From positions 62,001 through 126,000 of the forward strand of contig NZ_VAUP01000004.1 in the NCBI RefSeq assembly GCF_005871085.1: DNA of 64,000 nucleotides. Reading direction: 5' to 3'. This document shows, one piece after another, positions 1 to 8,845 of the stretch. The translations under genes and the position numbers were made by a program. This DNA is from Xanthobacter autotrophicus. GTDB taxonomy: Bacteria > Pseudomonadota > Alphaproteobacteria > Rhizobiales > Xanthobacteraceae. The notes under the pieces are model-generated. The model ran no database searches, was not told the DNA's origin, and was given only the letters and a program-made list of their open reading frames with translations. Position 1 is the first letter of the stretch. Every line of letters starts with the position of its first letter.

Positions 1-1
1 C

Positions 2-859
2 CACGGGCATGGCCACGGCCACTCCCATGGCGCGCCGGCCCCGCGCGGCATCTCGGTGCCGGGCGTCGCCTCCATCATCGCGGTGGCCTCGGGCAAGGGG
101 GGCGTGGGCAAGTCCACCACCTCCATCAACCTCGCCCTCGCCCTGCGCGACATGGGCCTGAAGGTGGGCCTGCTCGACGCCGACATCTACGGCCCCTCGG
201 TGCCGCGCCTTTCCGGCGTCGCCCAGAAGCCGGAGACCACGGCGGACGGCCGCACCATGATCCCGCTGGAGAATTTCGGCCTCCAGCTGATGTCCATCGG
301 CTTCCTGGTGGAGGAAGACACGCCGATGATCTGGCGCGGGCCCATGGTCATGTCCGCCATCTCGCAGATGCTGAAGGAAGTGAAGTGGGGCCCCCTCGAC
401 GTGCTGGTGGTGGACATGCCCCCCGGCACCGGCGACGCCCAGCTCACCATGGCGCAGCAGGTGAATCTGGCCGGCGCGGTCATCGTCTCCACCCCGCAGG
501 ATCTCGCCCTCATCGACGCGCGGCGAGGCGTCGCCATGTTCGAGAAGGTGAACATTCCCATCCTCGGCGTGGTGGAGAACATGTCCCATTTCATCTGCCC
601 CCATTGCGGCGGGCGGTCCGACATCTTCGGCCATGGCGGCGCCCATGCCGAGGCGGACAAGATGGGCGTGCCCTTCCTGGGCGAGATCCCGCTCCACATG
701 CGCATCCGCGAGATGTCGGACGCGGGCCTGCCCATCGTCGTGTCCGATCCTGAGAGCCCGCAGGCCGCCGCCTATCGCCATGTGGCGCAGGGCGTGAAGG
801 CGGCGCTGGATCGCGTCACCTCGTCCAGCAAGCAGGCTCCGCGCATCGTCATCGAGTGA
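2..859 (+). CDS. mrp: Mrp/NBP35-family ATP-binding iron-sulfur carrier protein, 5' partial
   Basis: P-loop ATPase thought to carry and deliver Fe-S clusters to apoproteins in the cytoplasm. The frame is open from base 2, so the N-terminal region (normally a DUF59/MIP18 domain) lies before the window. The visible part starts with a His/Gly-rich linker (HGHGHGHSHG), then the deviant Walker A GKGGVGKST, DADIYGPSVPRL, DMPPGTGD, and the C-terminal CPHCGG motif whose two cysteines bridge the cluster in this family. The GTG at 56 is internal, because the same frame continues upstream with sensible protein. The His-rich linker between the domains is seen in many alphaproteobacterial homologues and may bind metal; that role is inference. 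The next gene is 258 bases away and unrelated. Confidence 0.93.
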   Translation, partial: HGHGHGHSHGAPAPRGISVPGVASIIAVASGKGGVGKSTTSINLALALRDMGLKVGLLDADIYGPSVPRLSGVAQKPETTADGRTMIPLENFGLQLMSIGFLVEEDTPMIWRGPMVMSAISQMLKEVKWGPLDVLVVDMPPGTGDAQLTMAQQVNLAGAVIVSTPQDLALIDARRGVAMFEKVNIPILGVVENMSHFICPHCGGRSDIFGHGGAHAEADKMGVPFLGEIPLHMRIREMSDAGLPIVVSDPESPQAAAYRHVAQGVKAALDRVTSSSKQAPRIVIE

Positions 860-928
860 CGTGAGGGGGCCGGCCCTTGCCAAGAGGTGCCGGCGGTGCC
901 GGTGAAAACCACCGTTGCCCTCACCCTG

Positions 929-952
929 CCCTCCCCCGCCTGCGGGGGAGGG
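929..952. repeat. GC-rich palindromic repeat, single copy
   Basis: An 11-bp perfect stem (CCCTCCCCCGC / GCGGGGGAGGG) with a 2-base spacer, in the gap between mrp and the TRAP gene. It is the only unpaired member of a family with nine copies in this window (others near 6.9-7.0, 9.6-9.7, 12.2-12.4 and 21.5-21.6 kb). The form resembles bacterial REP elements. The rest of the 860-1117 gap shows no gene. Confidence 0.8.
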
Positions 953-1117
953 TCGCCGGGCGTGCCCAATCGCACCAGCCAAGCTTCTGTGACTTTAGGA
1001 TAAGTCGGGCCGTGATCCCGCCGCCGTGCGTTGCCAGCCGGTGATGGGGTGCTCTAGAACAGCGCTATGCCGGCCCTTGCGAGAGGCTGAGCCGCCAAAG
1101 AGCCTAGGGAGCCCTTC

Positions 1118-2209
1118 ATGAAACGCCGTGATTTCCTGACCGCCGCCGGTGCGGGCGTTGCCGCGTCCGCCGCTGTCGCCATGCCGGCCATCGCCCAGTC
1201 GGCGCCGGAAGTGAAATGGCGCTGCACCTCCTCCTTCCCCAAGTCGCTGGACACCATCTATGGCGCCGCCGAGCTGATGGCGAAGCAGGTGGCCGAGATC
1301 ACCGACGGCAAGTTCCAGATCCAGGTGTTCGCGGCGGGCGAGATCGTCCCCGGCCTGCAGGCGCTGGACGCCACCCAGAACAAGACCGTCGAGATGAGCC
1401 ACTCGGCGTCCTATTATTATGTGGGCAAGGACCCCACCTTCGGCTTCGGCACCGCCGTGCCGTTCGGCCTCAACGCCCGCCAGATCAATGCCTGGTTCCT
1501 GTTCGGGAACGGCCTGACCCTGATGAACGACTTCTACAAGAAGTACGGCGTGGTGATGTTCCCCGGTGGCAACACCGGCGGCCAGATGGGCGGCTGGTTC
1601 CGCAAGGAAATCAAGACCGTGGCCGATCTCCAGGGCCTCAAGATGCGCATCGCCGGCATCGGCGGGCAGGTGCTGGCCAAGCTCGGCGTGGTGCCGCAGC
1701 AGCTCGCCGGCGGCGACATCTATCCGGCGCTGGAAAAGGGCACCATCGATGCCGCCGAATGGGTCGGCCCCTATGACGACGAGCGCCTCGGCCTCTACAA
1801 GGTGGCGCAGTATTACTACTTCCCCGGCTGGTGGGAAGGTTCGGCGGCGCTGAACTTCTTCGTCAACCAGGAAAAGCTCGCCGAGCTGCCGAAGAACTAT
1901 CGCGCGGCGCTGACCACCGCCATGGCGCAGGCCAACGAGAGCATGCTGGCCAGCTACGACGCCAAGAACCCGGTGGCGATCCAGAGCCTGGTGAAGGCCG
2001 GCACCCAGCTGCGCCGCTACCCCAACGACGTGATGGATGCCGCCTACAAGGCGTCGCATCAGCTTTATGACGACATTGCCACCAAGAACGAAGACTTCAA
2101 AAAGGTCTACGAAGACATGAAGGCGTTCCGCAACAACGCCTATCTGTGGTGGCAGATTGTCGAGTTCACCTATGACGACTTCATGGTGCGCGCCCGCACC
2201 CGCGGCTGA
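1118..2209 (+). CDS. TRAP transporter solute-binding protein, TakP/DctP type, Tat-exported
   Basis: Periplasmic binding protein of a TRAP transporter, 363 residues. The N-terminus MKRRDFLTAAG followed by a hydrophobic, Ala-rich stretch ending in AIAQS is a twin-arginine signal. The mature protein carries the features of the TakP branch (2-oxo acid or related carboxylate binders): MRIAGIGGQVL near residue 170, then GTIDAAEWVGPYDDE and YYYFPGWWEG. Length fits the family. No dctQ or dctM membrane genes lie beside it, so it is an orphan binding protein within this window and its partner must be elsewhere. Ligand cannot be fixed from sequence. A strong rho-independent terminator follows 20 bases after the stop. 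Confidence 0.9.
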   Translation: MKRRDFLTAAGAGVAASAAVAMPAIAQSAPEVKWRCTSSFPKSLDTIYGAAELMAKQVAEITDGKFQIQVFAAGEIVPGLQALDATQNKTVEMSHSASYYYVGKDPTFGFGTAVPFGLNARQINAWFLFGNGLTLMNDFYKKYGVVMFPGGNTGGQMGGWFRKEIKTVADLQGLKMRIAGIGGQVLAKLGVVPQQLAGGDIYPALEKGTIDAAEWVGPYDDERLGLYKVAQYYYFPGWWEGSAALNFFVNQEKLAELPKNYRAALTTAMAQANESMLASYDAKNPVAIQSLVKAGTQLRRYPNDVMDAAYKASHQLYDDIATKNEDFKKVYEDMKAFRNNAYLWWQIVEFTYDDFMVRARTRG

Positions 2210-2229
2210 GCCGCGCCTGAGCTGACCAG

Positions 2230-2265
2230 AAAAGCCCCGGAGCGCTGCTCCGGGGCTTTTTGTTT
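2230..2265. terminator. Bidirectional rho-independent terminator
   Basis: A 14-bp stem (AAAAGCCCCGGAGC at 2230-2243, complement at 2247-2260) with a 3-base loop and T-runs on both sides. It sits between the TRAP binding-protein gene and the convergent small repeat-protein gene, overlapping the stop codon of the latter, so it can serve both. Confidence 0.9.
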
Positions 2266-2689
2266 AGCGGCTCACGCCCGGGGTGGCCTGGGTGCGGCCG
2301 CCTTCCTGCGCGGGGCCATGCTGGGTGTTGGGGCCGGGGGCGGTGCCGGAACGCGGCGTAACCGAGCCGGTGGTGTCCACGGTGGGCGTGCCGGGGGCGC
2401 TGCTCGTGCCCGGGGTGGCCTGGGTGCGGCCGCCTTCCTGGGCGGGACCGGCATGGGTGTTGGGACCGGGCGCGATGCCGGAGCGCGGGGTGGGCGGAAT
2501 GCCAGCCTCGGGCAGGGGGACGCTGCCGCCGGTCACGCCCGGGGTGGCCTGGGTGCGGCCGCCTTCCTGGGCGGGGCCGTGCTGGGTATTGGGGCTGGCC
2601 GCAGTGCCGCTGGTCTGCGCCTGGCTCGCACCCGAAAGGGCGATGAGGGCGGCGGCGGCGGCCGGAATGGCGAACTTCATGACGCTCAT
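2264..2689 (-). CDS. Small secreted protein with three Gly/Pro-rich repeats, function unknown
   Basis: A 141-residue protein I cannot assign to a named family. Residues 1-25 form a Sec-type signal peptide (MSVMKFAIPAA...ASQAQ). The mature part holds three near-identical units containing HGPAQEGGRTQATPG at about residues 33-51, 76-94 and 119-138, separated by linkers rich in Thr, Pro and Ser. The DNA of the three units is also nearly identical, so the repeat is recent or actively homogenised. No cysteine or hydrophobic segment remains after the signal, which suggests a disordered periplasmic or secreted protein. A GGAG ribosome site precedes the ATG at 2689; ATG 2680 is an alternative. It converges on the TRAP gene with a shared terminator. 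Confidence 0.7.
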   Translation of the reverse strand: MSVMKFAIPAAAAALIALSGASQAQTSGTAASPNTQHGPAQEGGRTQATPGVTGGSVPLPEAGIPPTPRSGIAPGPNTHAGPAQEGGRTQATPGTSSAPGTPTVDTTGSVTPRSGTAPGPNTQHGPAQEGGRTQATPGVSR

Positions 2690-2816
2690 GAACCTGTCTC
2701 CTGATGGTGCCGGTATGCCGGGTCAACAGCGCAGGAGGCGTTTGGTTCACGCACCGTAATGTGATGGGCCGCCGGGAACCCGCCGCGCCCGGAGAAGCGG
2801 CGGGGCAGGGGAAGCC

Positions 2817-5042
2817 TCAACCGCCGATGCGGTCGAAATCGGCGATGCCGCGGGTGGCGGCGCGGATTTCATCCAGCAGCTTCAGGCGGTTCTCGCGCAG
2901 GGCCGGGTCTGGATCATTCACCGTGACCGCGTCGAAGAAGGCATCCACCGGCGCGCGCAGGTCCGCCAGCGCAGTCATGGCGGTCTCGAAGTCCTCGGCG
3001 GCCACGGCGGTGGCCACGCGGCGCTTCACCTGCTCGATGGCATCGGCGAGGCGCTCCTCGGCCGGCTCCTTGAGCAGGGCGGCATTGGTGGGGCCGGTGA
3101 AGGCGCGGCCGTCCTTCTTCTCCTCGATGCGCAGGATGTTCACTGCGCGGCGATAGCCGGCCAGCAGGGTCTTGCCGTCCTCGGTCTCGAGGAAGCGGGC
3201 CAGCGCCGTCATGCGCTCCACCAGCAGGAACAGGTCGTCCTGGCCCTCCAGGGCGAAGACCGCATCCACGAGGTCATGGCGCGCACCATGCTCGCGCAGG
3301 TGGACCTTCAGCCGGTCGGCGAAGAAGGAGAGGAGGTCATCTGCGATCTTCACAGCCTCGCCGAATACTGTCAGCCTTAAGCCAGAAGATGCGAACTTAA
3401 ACAACAGCTCATCCTCTGCCGCCTGAACTCCCTTGAGCGTGCGGATATCAGGCGGAAGCGCTGAAATAGAGTCAATAGCTTCTTCAAATGGAAGCTGCTT
3501 GATGGTTTGAAGAACTTCGATTGCCCTGTTACGCAGAATGCTCCAAAGCCTTATCCGCAGCCCATTCTCCAGCACGATCCGGATCACCCCCAGTGCCGCC
3601 CGGCGGAGCGCGTAGGGGTCCTTGCTCCCGGTGGGCTTTTCATCAATGGCCCAGAAGCCCACCAAGGTGTCGATCTTGTCCGCCAGCGCCACGGCGATGG
3701 AGACCGGTGCGGTGGGCACACGGTCGCCGGGGCCTTGCGGCTTGTAGTGCTCCTCGCAGGCGGCGGCGACTTCCGGCGGCAGGTTCTCGTCCTGCGCGTA
3801 ATAGCGGCCCATGAGGCCCTGAAGCTCGGGGAACTCGCCCACCACTTCCGTGAGCAGGTCGGCCTTGGCGTAGAGCGCGGCTTCCTCGGCTAAAGCCGGC
3901 TGCGCGCCCACCTTCGGCGCGATCTCCACCGCGAGGCGGCGGATCCGCTCGATGCGCTCGGCCTGCGAGCCCAATTTCTCGTGGAAGGTGATGGACTGGA
4001 ACCGGGGCATCCGGCTTTCCAGCCCGTTCACCCGGTCCGTGTCCCAGAAGAATTTCGCATCCGACAGGCGGGCGCGGATGACGCGCTCGTTGCCAGCGAC
4101 GATGGCCGCGCCGCCGTCGCTCGCCACCAAGTTCGAGATGAGCAGGAAGCGGTTGGCGAGGCGCCCGGTGGCCGGGTTCTTCAGCACGAAGCACTTCTGG
4201 TTGGCGCGGATGGTGGCGCGGATCACCTCGTCCGGGATGTCGAGGAAGCGCTCCTCGAACGCGCCCATGAGCACCACGGGCCATTCCACCAGGCCCGCCA
4301 CCTCGTCCAAAAGGCCCTCGTCCTCCACCAGCTCAAGCCCGTTTGCTAGCGCCAGGTCCTTGGCATCGTTGAGGATGATGTCCTTGCGGCGGTCGCGGTC
4401 GACCACCACTTTCGCGGCCTCAAGCTTCGCCATCCAGTCGTCCAGCCGCTTCACCGTGATCGGCGCCGGGGCAAGGAAACGGTGGCCGTAGGTGACGTTG
4501 GACGAGACGATGCCGTCCACCTCGAAGCGCACCACCTCCGGCTCGTCCCCCTCCGCCCCGAAGGTGGCGACGATGGAATGCAGCGGCCGCACCCAGCGCA
4601 GGGAGCCAGACCCCCAGCGCATGGATTTCGGCCACGGGAAGCCGCGGATGATGGCGGGGATGATGTCAGCGATCACCTCCGGGGTGGGGCGGCCGGGCTT
4701 TTCCACCACGGCGACATAGAAATCGCCCTTCTTGGGGTCGCTCTGCACACTGGCCTGATCGAGGGAGGCGAGCCCCGCCGATTTCAGGAAGCCGGCGATG
4801 GCGCCTTCCGGCGCGCCGACGCGCGGACCCTTCTTCTCCTCCCGCTGGTCCGCCTGCCGGCCGGGCAGGCCGTGTACCGCCAGCGCCAGCCGGCGCGGGG
4901 TCACGAAGGCCTTCGCGCCCTCATAGAGCAGGCCCCGCTCCACCAGCGCGTCGGTGACGAGCTTCTTCAGCCCGTCGGCCGCCTGGGCCTGCATGCGGGC
5001 GGGGATTTCCTCGGAGAAGAGTTCGATGAGAAGGTCGGGCAT
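2817..5042 (-). CDS. glyS: Glycyl-tRNA synthetase beta subunit
   Basis: Beta subunit of the alpha2beta2 glycyl-tRNA synthetase (EC 6.1.1.14), which recognises tRNA-Gly while GlyQ carries the aminoacylation site. The start at [18 protein letters not shown] is preferred over an ATG six codons upstream because it matches the conserved family N-terminus, giving 741 residues. The tRNA-binding body and the C-terminal anticodon-binding region are complete. It lies 67 bases downstream of glyQ in the usual glyQS order. Oddity: the codons for a stretch of about 60-70 residues (roughly 3340-3560) are far poorer in G+C than the rest, with TTA, AAT and ATA codons scarcely used elsewhere in the gene. The protein stays in frame across the patch. 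Confidence 0.97.
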   Translation of the reverse strand: MPDLLIELFSEEIPARMQAQAADGLKKLVTDALVERGLLYEGAKAFVTPRRLALAVHGLPGRQADQREEKKGPRVGAPEGAIAGFLKSAGLASLDQASVQSDPKKGDFYVAVVEKPGRPTPEVIADIIPAIIRGFPWPKSMRWGSGSLRWVRPLHSIVATFGAEGDEPEVVRFEVDGIVSSNVTYGHRFLAPAPITVKRLDDWMAKLEAAKVVVDRDRRKDIILNDAKDLALANGLELVEDEGLLDEVAGLVEWPVVLMGAFEERFLDIPDEVIRATIRANQKCFVLKNPATGRLANRFLLISNLVASDGGAAIVAGNERVIRARLSDAKFFWDTDRVNGLESRMPRFQSITFHEKLGSQAERIERIRRLAVEIAPKVGAQPALAEEAALYAKADLLTEVVGEFPELQGLMGRYYAQDENLPPEVAAACEEHYKPQGPGDRVPTAPVSIAVALADKIDTLVGFWAIDEKPTGSKDPYALRRAALGVIRIVLENGLRIRLWSILRNRAIEVLQTIKQLPFEEAIDSISALPPDIRTLKGVQAAEDELLFKFASSGLRLTVFGEAVKIADDLLSFFADRLKVHLREHGARHDLVDAVFALEGQDDLFLLVERMTALARFLETEDGKTLLAGYRRAVNILRIEEKKDGRAFTGPTNAALLKEPAEERLADAIEQVKRRVATAVAAEDFETAMTALADLRAPVDAFFDAVTVNDPDPALRENRLKLLDEIRAATRGIADFDRIGG

Positions 5043-5109
5043 GGGATCAATCTTGATCAATCTGGGTCGCGCGGGGCGATGAAGGGGGCCGGAAGCGGGG
5101 GAGGGACCG

Positions 5110-6042
5110 TCAGGCCGCCCCGCCGGCCGCCGTCTTGAGCCAGGCGGCGCCGCAGGCCTTCGCCAGCTCGCGCACCCGCAGGATGTAGCTCTGCCGCTCG
5201 GTCACCGAGATCACGCCGCGCGCGTCGAGCAGGTTGAAGACGTGGGAAGCCTTGATGCACTGGTCATAGGCCGGCAGCGCCATCTCATGGCGTTCGCCCT
5301 TGTCGCCGAAGGCGAGATACTTGTGGCAGGCCTTCTCGGCCATGCGGAACTGCTCCAGCAGCATCTCGGTGTCGGCGGCCTCGAAATTGTGCCGCGAATA
5401 TTCCTGCTCGGCCTGGAGGAACACGTCGCCGTAGCTGATCTTCTCAGCCCCCTCGCGACCGTTGAAATTGAGGTCGTAGACGTTCTCGACCCCCTGCACA
5501 TACATGGCGAGGCGCTCCAGCCCATAGGTCAGCTCGCCGGAGACGGGGGCGCACTCGATGCCGGCCACCTGCTGGAAGTAGGTGAACTGCGACACCTCCA
5601 TGCCGTCGCACCAGCATTCCCAGCCAAGGCCCCAGGCGCCCAGCGTCGGGCTTTCCCAGTCGTCCTCCACGAAGCGCACGTCGTGCAGGCCCAGATCCAC
5701 GCCGATGGCCTGAAGCGACTTGAGGTACAGCTCCTGGAGGTTGTCCGGGGACGGCTTCAGGATCACCTGGAACTGGTAATAATGCTGCAGGCGGTTGGGG
5801 TTCTCGCCATAGCGGCCGTCCTTGGGGCGGCGGGAGGGCTGCACATAGGCCGCCTTCCAGGGCTTCGGCCCCAGCGCCCGCAGGGTGGTGGCGGGATGGA
5901 AGGTGCCGGCGCCCACTTCCATGTCGTAGGGCTGGAGAACCACGCAGCCCTGGTCTGCCCAGAAGCGCTGAAGGGTCAGCAGCAGGGCCTGGAAGGAACG
6001 GTCGGGCCGCATGTGGGCGGGAAGGGCGGGATCAATCATCAT
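5110..6042 (-). CDS. glyQ: Glycyl-tRNA synthetase alpha subunit
   Basis: Catalytic alpha subunit that activates glycine and charges tRNA-Gly together with GlyS. Highly conserved blocks are visible: [85 protein letters not shown] and [14 protein letters not shown]. Starting at ATG 6042 gives 310 residues; adjacent ATGs at 6039 and 6012 are alternatives. The frame stays open upstream for another 140 codons, but that part lacks any family similarity and is not counted. glyQ is the first gene of the glyQS operon. Confidence 0.97.
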   Translation of the reverse strand: MMIDPALPAHMRPDRSFQALLLTLQRFWADQGCVVLQPYDMEVGAGTFHPATTLRALGPKPWKAAYVQPSRRPKDGRYGENPNRLQHYYQFQVILKPSPDNLQELYLKSLQAIGVDLGLHDVRFVEDDWESPTLGAWGLGWECWCDGMEVSQFTYFQQVAGIECAPVSGELTYGLERLAMYVQGVENVYDLNFNGREGAEKISYGDVFLQAEQEYSRHNFEAADTEMLLEQFRMAEKACHKYLAFGDKGERHEMALPAYDQCIKASHVFNLLDARGVISVTERQSYILRVRELAKACGAAWLKTAAGGAA

Positions 6043-6574
6043 GTGCTCGCAAGGCCATTTCCGGCGGCTGTGCGGCCCGGTCGTCCCGTTCGTGGGACGG
6101 CCGGGCGGCAGCGCCGCAGGCGCGCGGGACACTAGAGAGGCGTTGGCGGGATGGCAACTCGCCGGGTCCCCCTTCATTGGAAATGGAGCGCGGCCCATGC
6201 CCGGAAGGCCTTGCCTGCCCGGCCTTCCGCTGCCGGAGCGGGGCTTGGGTGCCACCCCCCTCAGGGGTGGAAGCGGGAAGCATCCGGCCCGGTGTCTCGG
6301 CCCGGATGCGGTCGCGCGGAGGCGGGACACGGTTTCGCGTGTGCCGGGATGGGCTCCGGGGCGGGCCCTGCCGCCACGCGGCGCATCCCAATTCCTTCCC
6401 GAAATCTTACCGGATTTGCATTCTGCGAAAACATCGGGGTCTTTACGTTTCGAGAATATCTTGTTCATGTGCTGTTAATACAAGTAAACATCCTGTTTTT
6501 CTGCGGCTTTAGCAAAGTTTTCATCGGCTGCTGCAATCTTGTATTGCGTTTTGATGTGTAGCAGGTGCGTAGCG
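6043..6574. other. Divergent intergenic region between glyQ and sciP
   Basis: About 530 bases without a credible gene. The half next to glyQ is GC-rich. The half next to sciP (about 6400-6570) is markedly A+T-rich, as expected for a promoter region. One TTAA at about 6474 is followed after seven bases by AAAC rather than TTAA, so it is only a half-match to a CtrA box. No repeat or RNA gene is apparent. Confidence 0.6.
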
Positions 6575-6850
6575 ATGACCGATGCCTATCGGCCGAGGGT
6601 GAAATATGTGATCGGCCCGGACGGCGGTCCGTTGACCATCGCCGACCTGCCGCCGCCGGATACGCGACGTTGGGTCATCCGCCGCAAGGCGGAGGTGGTG
6701 GCCGCCGTGCGCGGCGGGCTCCTGTCCCTTGAGGAGGCGTGCAGGCGCTATACCCTCACCGTGGATGAATTTTTGTCGTGGCAGGCCTCCATCGACCGCC
6801 ACGGCCTGCCCGGCCTGCGCACCACGCGCATCCAGCATTACCGGCAATAG
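6575..6850 (+). CDS. sciP: SciP-type CtrA inhibitor (DUF1153)
   Basis: A 91-residue helix-turn-helix protein. In Caulobacter, SciP binds the response regulator CtrA and blocks its activation of transcription in early G1. The whole protein matches the family: PRVKYVIGPDGGPLTIADLP at the N-terminus, then RRWVIRRKAEVVAAVRGGLL and LEEACRRYTLTVDEFLSWQ. The ATG at 6575 is chosen because the family N-terminus begins there. It is monocistronic, with the A+T-rich upstream region expected for a regulated gene. Its presence points to an alphaproteobacterium with a CtrA cell-cycle circuit. Confidence 0.93.
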   Translation: MTDAYRPRVKYVIGPDGGPLTIADLPPPDTRRWVIRRKAEVVAAVRGGLLSLEEACRRYTLTVDEFLSWQASIDRHGLPGLRTTRIQHYRQ

Positions 6851-6916
6851 GGGCGGGCGCGGCCCAGTGATGTCTCAGTTTGAAAAGCTGCGGCCCTGAC
6901 TGGGAGCCACCGCGAA

Positions 6917-7038
6917 CCCTCTCCCGCTTGCGGGGGAGGGCAGGGTGGGGGTCAAGCGGTCTTCTCAGGCCTGGCAGCGACGGTGCTTATGGCGCGGGTG
7001 TGCCCCCTCCCCAACCCTCCCCCGCAAGCGGGAGAGGG
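6917..7038. repeat. Inverted pair of GC-rich palindromic repeats
   Basis: Two copies in opposite orientation: 6917-6940 (CCCTCTCCCGC / GCGGGGGAGGG, TT spacer) and 7015-7038 (CCCTCCCCCGC / GCGGGAGAGGG, AA spacer). Each has a tail of the type CAGGGTGGGG or its complement. They fill the space between sciP and the end of phnN and may act as a shared 3' end structure. The paired arrangement is typical of BIME-like elements. Confidence 0.85.
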
Positions 7039-7070
7039 GGCAGGGCAGTGGCACGGGTAATAATCCAGCC

Positions 7071-7694
7071 TCACCCCGCCGCCAGCTCGGCCGCGATGAA
7101 GGCGCCGAGCTGTTCCCCGCCGTCCGCGGGCGTGCCCACATTGTCGATGACGAGGTCGGGGGCCACGTCCACCTCCGGCGCGCGCGACAGGCGCTCCTCG
7201 ATATCGGCCGCGTCCTCGCGGCCACGGGCGGCGAGGCGCCCGGCACGCACCGCCACCGGCGCCGTCACCTCCACCACGCGCACCCGTTGAAAGCGCGTTC
7301 GCGCCTCCGGCAAGGTGGCGCGGGAGCCGTTGGCCACCACCACGCCGCCTTCCGCGATGGCCTGCGCCACCTCCGGACCCAGCGCATAGCAGAGCCCATG
7401 CGCCCGCCAGAACAGGGGGAAGCGCCCCTCGACCCTGAGCGCCTCGAACTCCGCCTCGCTGAGGGTGCCGTGGGCCTCCCCCGCGCCGGCCGCGCGGGTG
7501 ACGAGCCGGCGGGCGAACAGCACGCGGGTGTTGTCGGCGAAGCGGGTGCGGGCGATGTCGATCAGCGTGTCCTTGCCGGCGCCCGAGGGGCCGACCACCA
7601 GCAGCAGCGTTCCCGGACCCAGCAGCGCGTCCGGCCCCGTGTCGGCTGGCCTGTGGTCGAGGGTCGCCCCTGCGCCGGTCTCCCGCGTGGTCAT
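7071..7694 (-). CDS. phnN: Ribose 1,5-bisphosphate phosphokinase
   Basis: Converts ribose 1,5-bisphosphate to PRPP with ATP, the last salvage step of the C-P lyase pathway. The 207-residue protein has a guanylate-kinase-like fold: Walker A VVGPSGAGKDT near residue 37, ARRLVTRAAG in the lid, and GVVVANGSRATLP, typical of PhnN. It overlaps phnM by 4 bases (ATGA), so the two are likely translationally coupled. It is the last gene of the phnGHIJKLMN operon, followed by the paired palindromic repeats. Confidence 0.92.
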   Translation of the reverse strand: MTTRETGAGATLDHRPADTGPDALLGPGTLLLVVGPSGAGKDTLIDIARTRFADNTRVLFARRLVTRAAGAGEAHGTLSEAEFEALRVEGRFPLFWRAHGLCYALGPEVAQAIAEGGVVVANGSRATLPEARTRFQRVRVVEVTAPVAVRAGRLAARGREDAADIEERLSRAPEVDVAPDLVIDNVGTPADGGEQLGAFIAAELAAG

Positions 7695-8830
7695 GCCACC
7701 CTTTGCCCCGCGCGATGGACGCTCCGCACCACCGGCATGTCACCGGCCAGCGTCACCCGCACAAGGTCGGCGCGCCGGCCCTGGGCGATTTCGCCCCGGT
7801 CGGTGAGGCCCGCCACCTCGGCCGGGGTCTTCGTCACCATGCGCACCGCCCGCGGCAGATCGATGGACGGCACCCGGCGGTTGAGGTCGAACGCCGACCA
7901 CAACAGGGAGGAGGGCACATAGTCGGACGAGAGGATGTCCAGCAGCCCGGCGCGGGCCAGCGCCTCGGCGGAGACGTTGCCGGTGTGGGAGCCGCCGCGC
8001 ACCAGGTTCGGCGCGCCCATGAGCACGCGGATGCCGGCGTCGTGGGAGAGCTTCGCCGCCTCCTCCGTGGTGGGAAATTCGGCCACGGCCACCCCGTCGC
8101 CGATGGCTTCGGCCACATGCTCGGGGGTGCCGTCGTCGTGGCTCGCCACCACGCAGCCGTGGGCGTGGGCCAACGCCACCAGCCCGGCGCGGTTCTCCCG
8201 CGCGAACCGCGCGTGGAAATCGAGCCGCGTCGCCACGATCACATCCATCTCCTCGGCCGTGATTCCGCTCTTCTTCATGTAATAGGAGCGGAACTGGTCC
8301 ACGCTCGCAAACTGCCTCTGGCCCGGCGTGTGGTCCATGAGCGAGATCAGGTGCACGTCGGTGGTGTCGAGGATGGCGGCGGCATCCTCCACCACCGTGT
8401 CGGTGGGCACCTCGCAGCGCAGGTGGATGAGGTGGTCGGCCCGCAGCACGCCGGCGGCGCGGGCCTCCTTCAGGGCGCGGATGAGGACGGGCGCGTCGCC
8501 GTCCATGCCCACCGCCTTCTTGTCCGGCCACACCCGCAGGCTGTCGAACACGGTGGTGATGCCGGACGATGCGATCTGTGCGTCATGGGCGAGCACGGCG
8601 GCGAGCGGGTTCCAGCGCACCTTGGGGCGCGGGGCGAGGTGGCCTTCCACATGGTCGGTGTGCAGTTCCACGAGGCCGGGCAGGAGAAAATCGCCCTCCA
8701 GGTCCACCGCGCATTGCGGCGCCGTGCCGGTGCCGATCGCATGGATGCGGCCGTCGCGCACCGTGAGGTGTCCGGTGACGATCTCGTCGGCGAGGACGAG
8801 GCGGGCATTGGCGAACACCTGTTCGGTCAT
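7691..8830 (-). CDS. phnM: Alpha-D-ribose 1-methylphosphonate 5-triphosphate diphosphatase
   Basis: Amidohydrolase-superfamily enzyme that removes pyrophosphate from the ribose 1-phosphonate 5-triphosphate made by PhnGHIL, giving the substrate for PhnJ. At 379 residues it is of family length. Visible metal-site motifs are LVELHTDHVEGH (family HxDxxE-type site), the Lys/His region around LISLMDHTPGQRQF, ASHDDGTPEH, and LSSDYVPSSLL near the C-terminus. It lies 15 bases downstream of phnL and overlaps phnN by 4 bases. Confidence 0.95.
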   Translation of the reverse strand: MTEQVFANARLVLADEIVTGHLTVRDGRIHAIGTGTAPQCAVDLEGDFLLPGLVELHTDHVEGHLAPRPKVRWNPLAAVLAHDAQIASSGITTVFDSLRVWPDKKAVGMDGDAPVLIRALKEARAAGVLRADHLIHLRCEVPTDTVVEDAAAILDTTDVHLISLMDHTPGQRQFASVDQFRSYYMKKSGITAEEMDVIVATRLDFHARFARENRAGLVALAHAHGCVVASHDDGTPEHVAEAIGDGVAVAEFPTTEEAAKLSHDAGIRVLMGAPNLVRGGSHTGNVSAEALARAGLLDILSSDYVPSSLLWSAFDLNRRVPSIDLPRAVRMVTKTPAEVAGLTDRGEIAQGRRADLVRVTLAGDMPVVRSVHRAGQRVA

Positions 8831-8845
8831 GTCTTCAATCCTGGC

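Noticed and set aside
6470-6490. Possible CtrA box before sciP
   Set aside because: Only one TTAA half is present at proper spacing; the other half reads AAAC.
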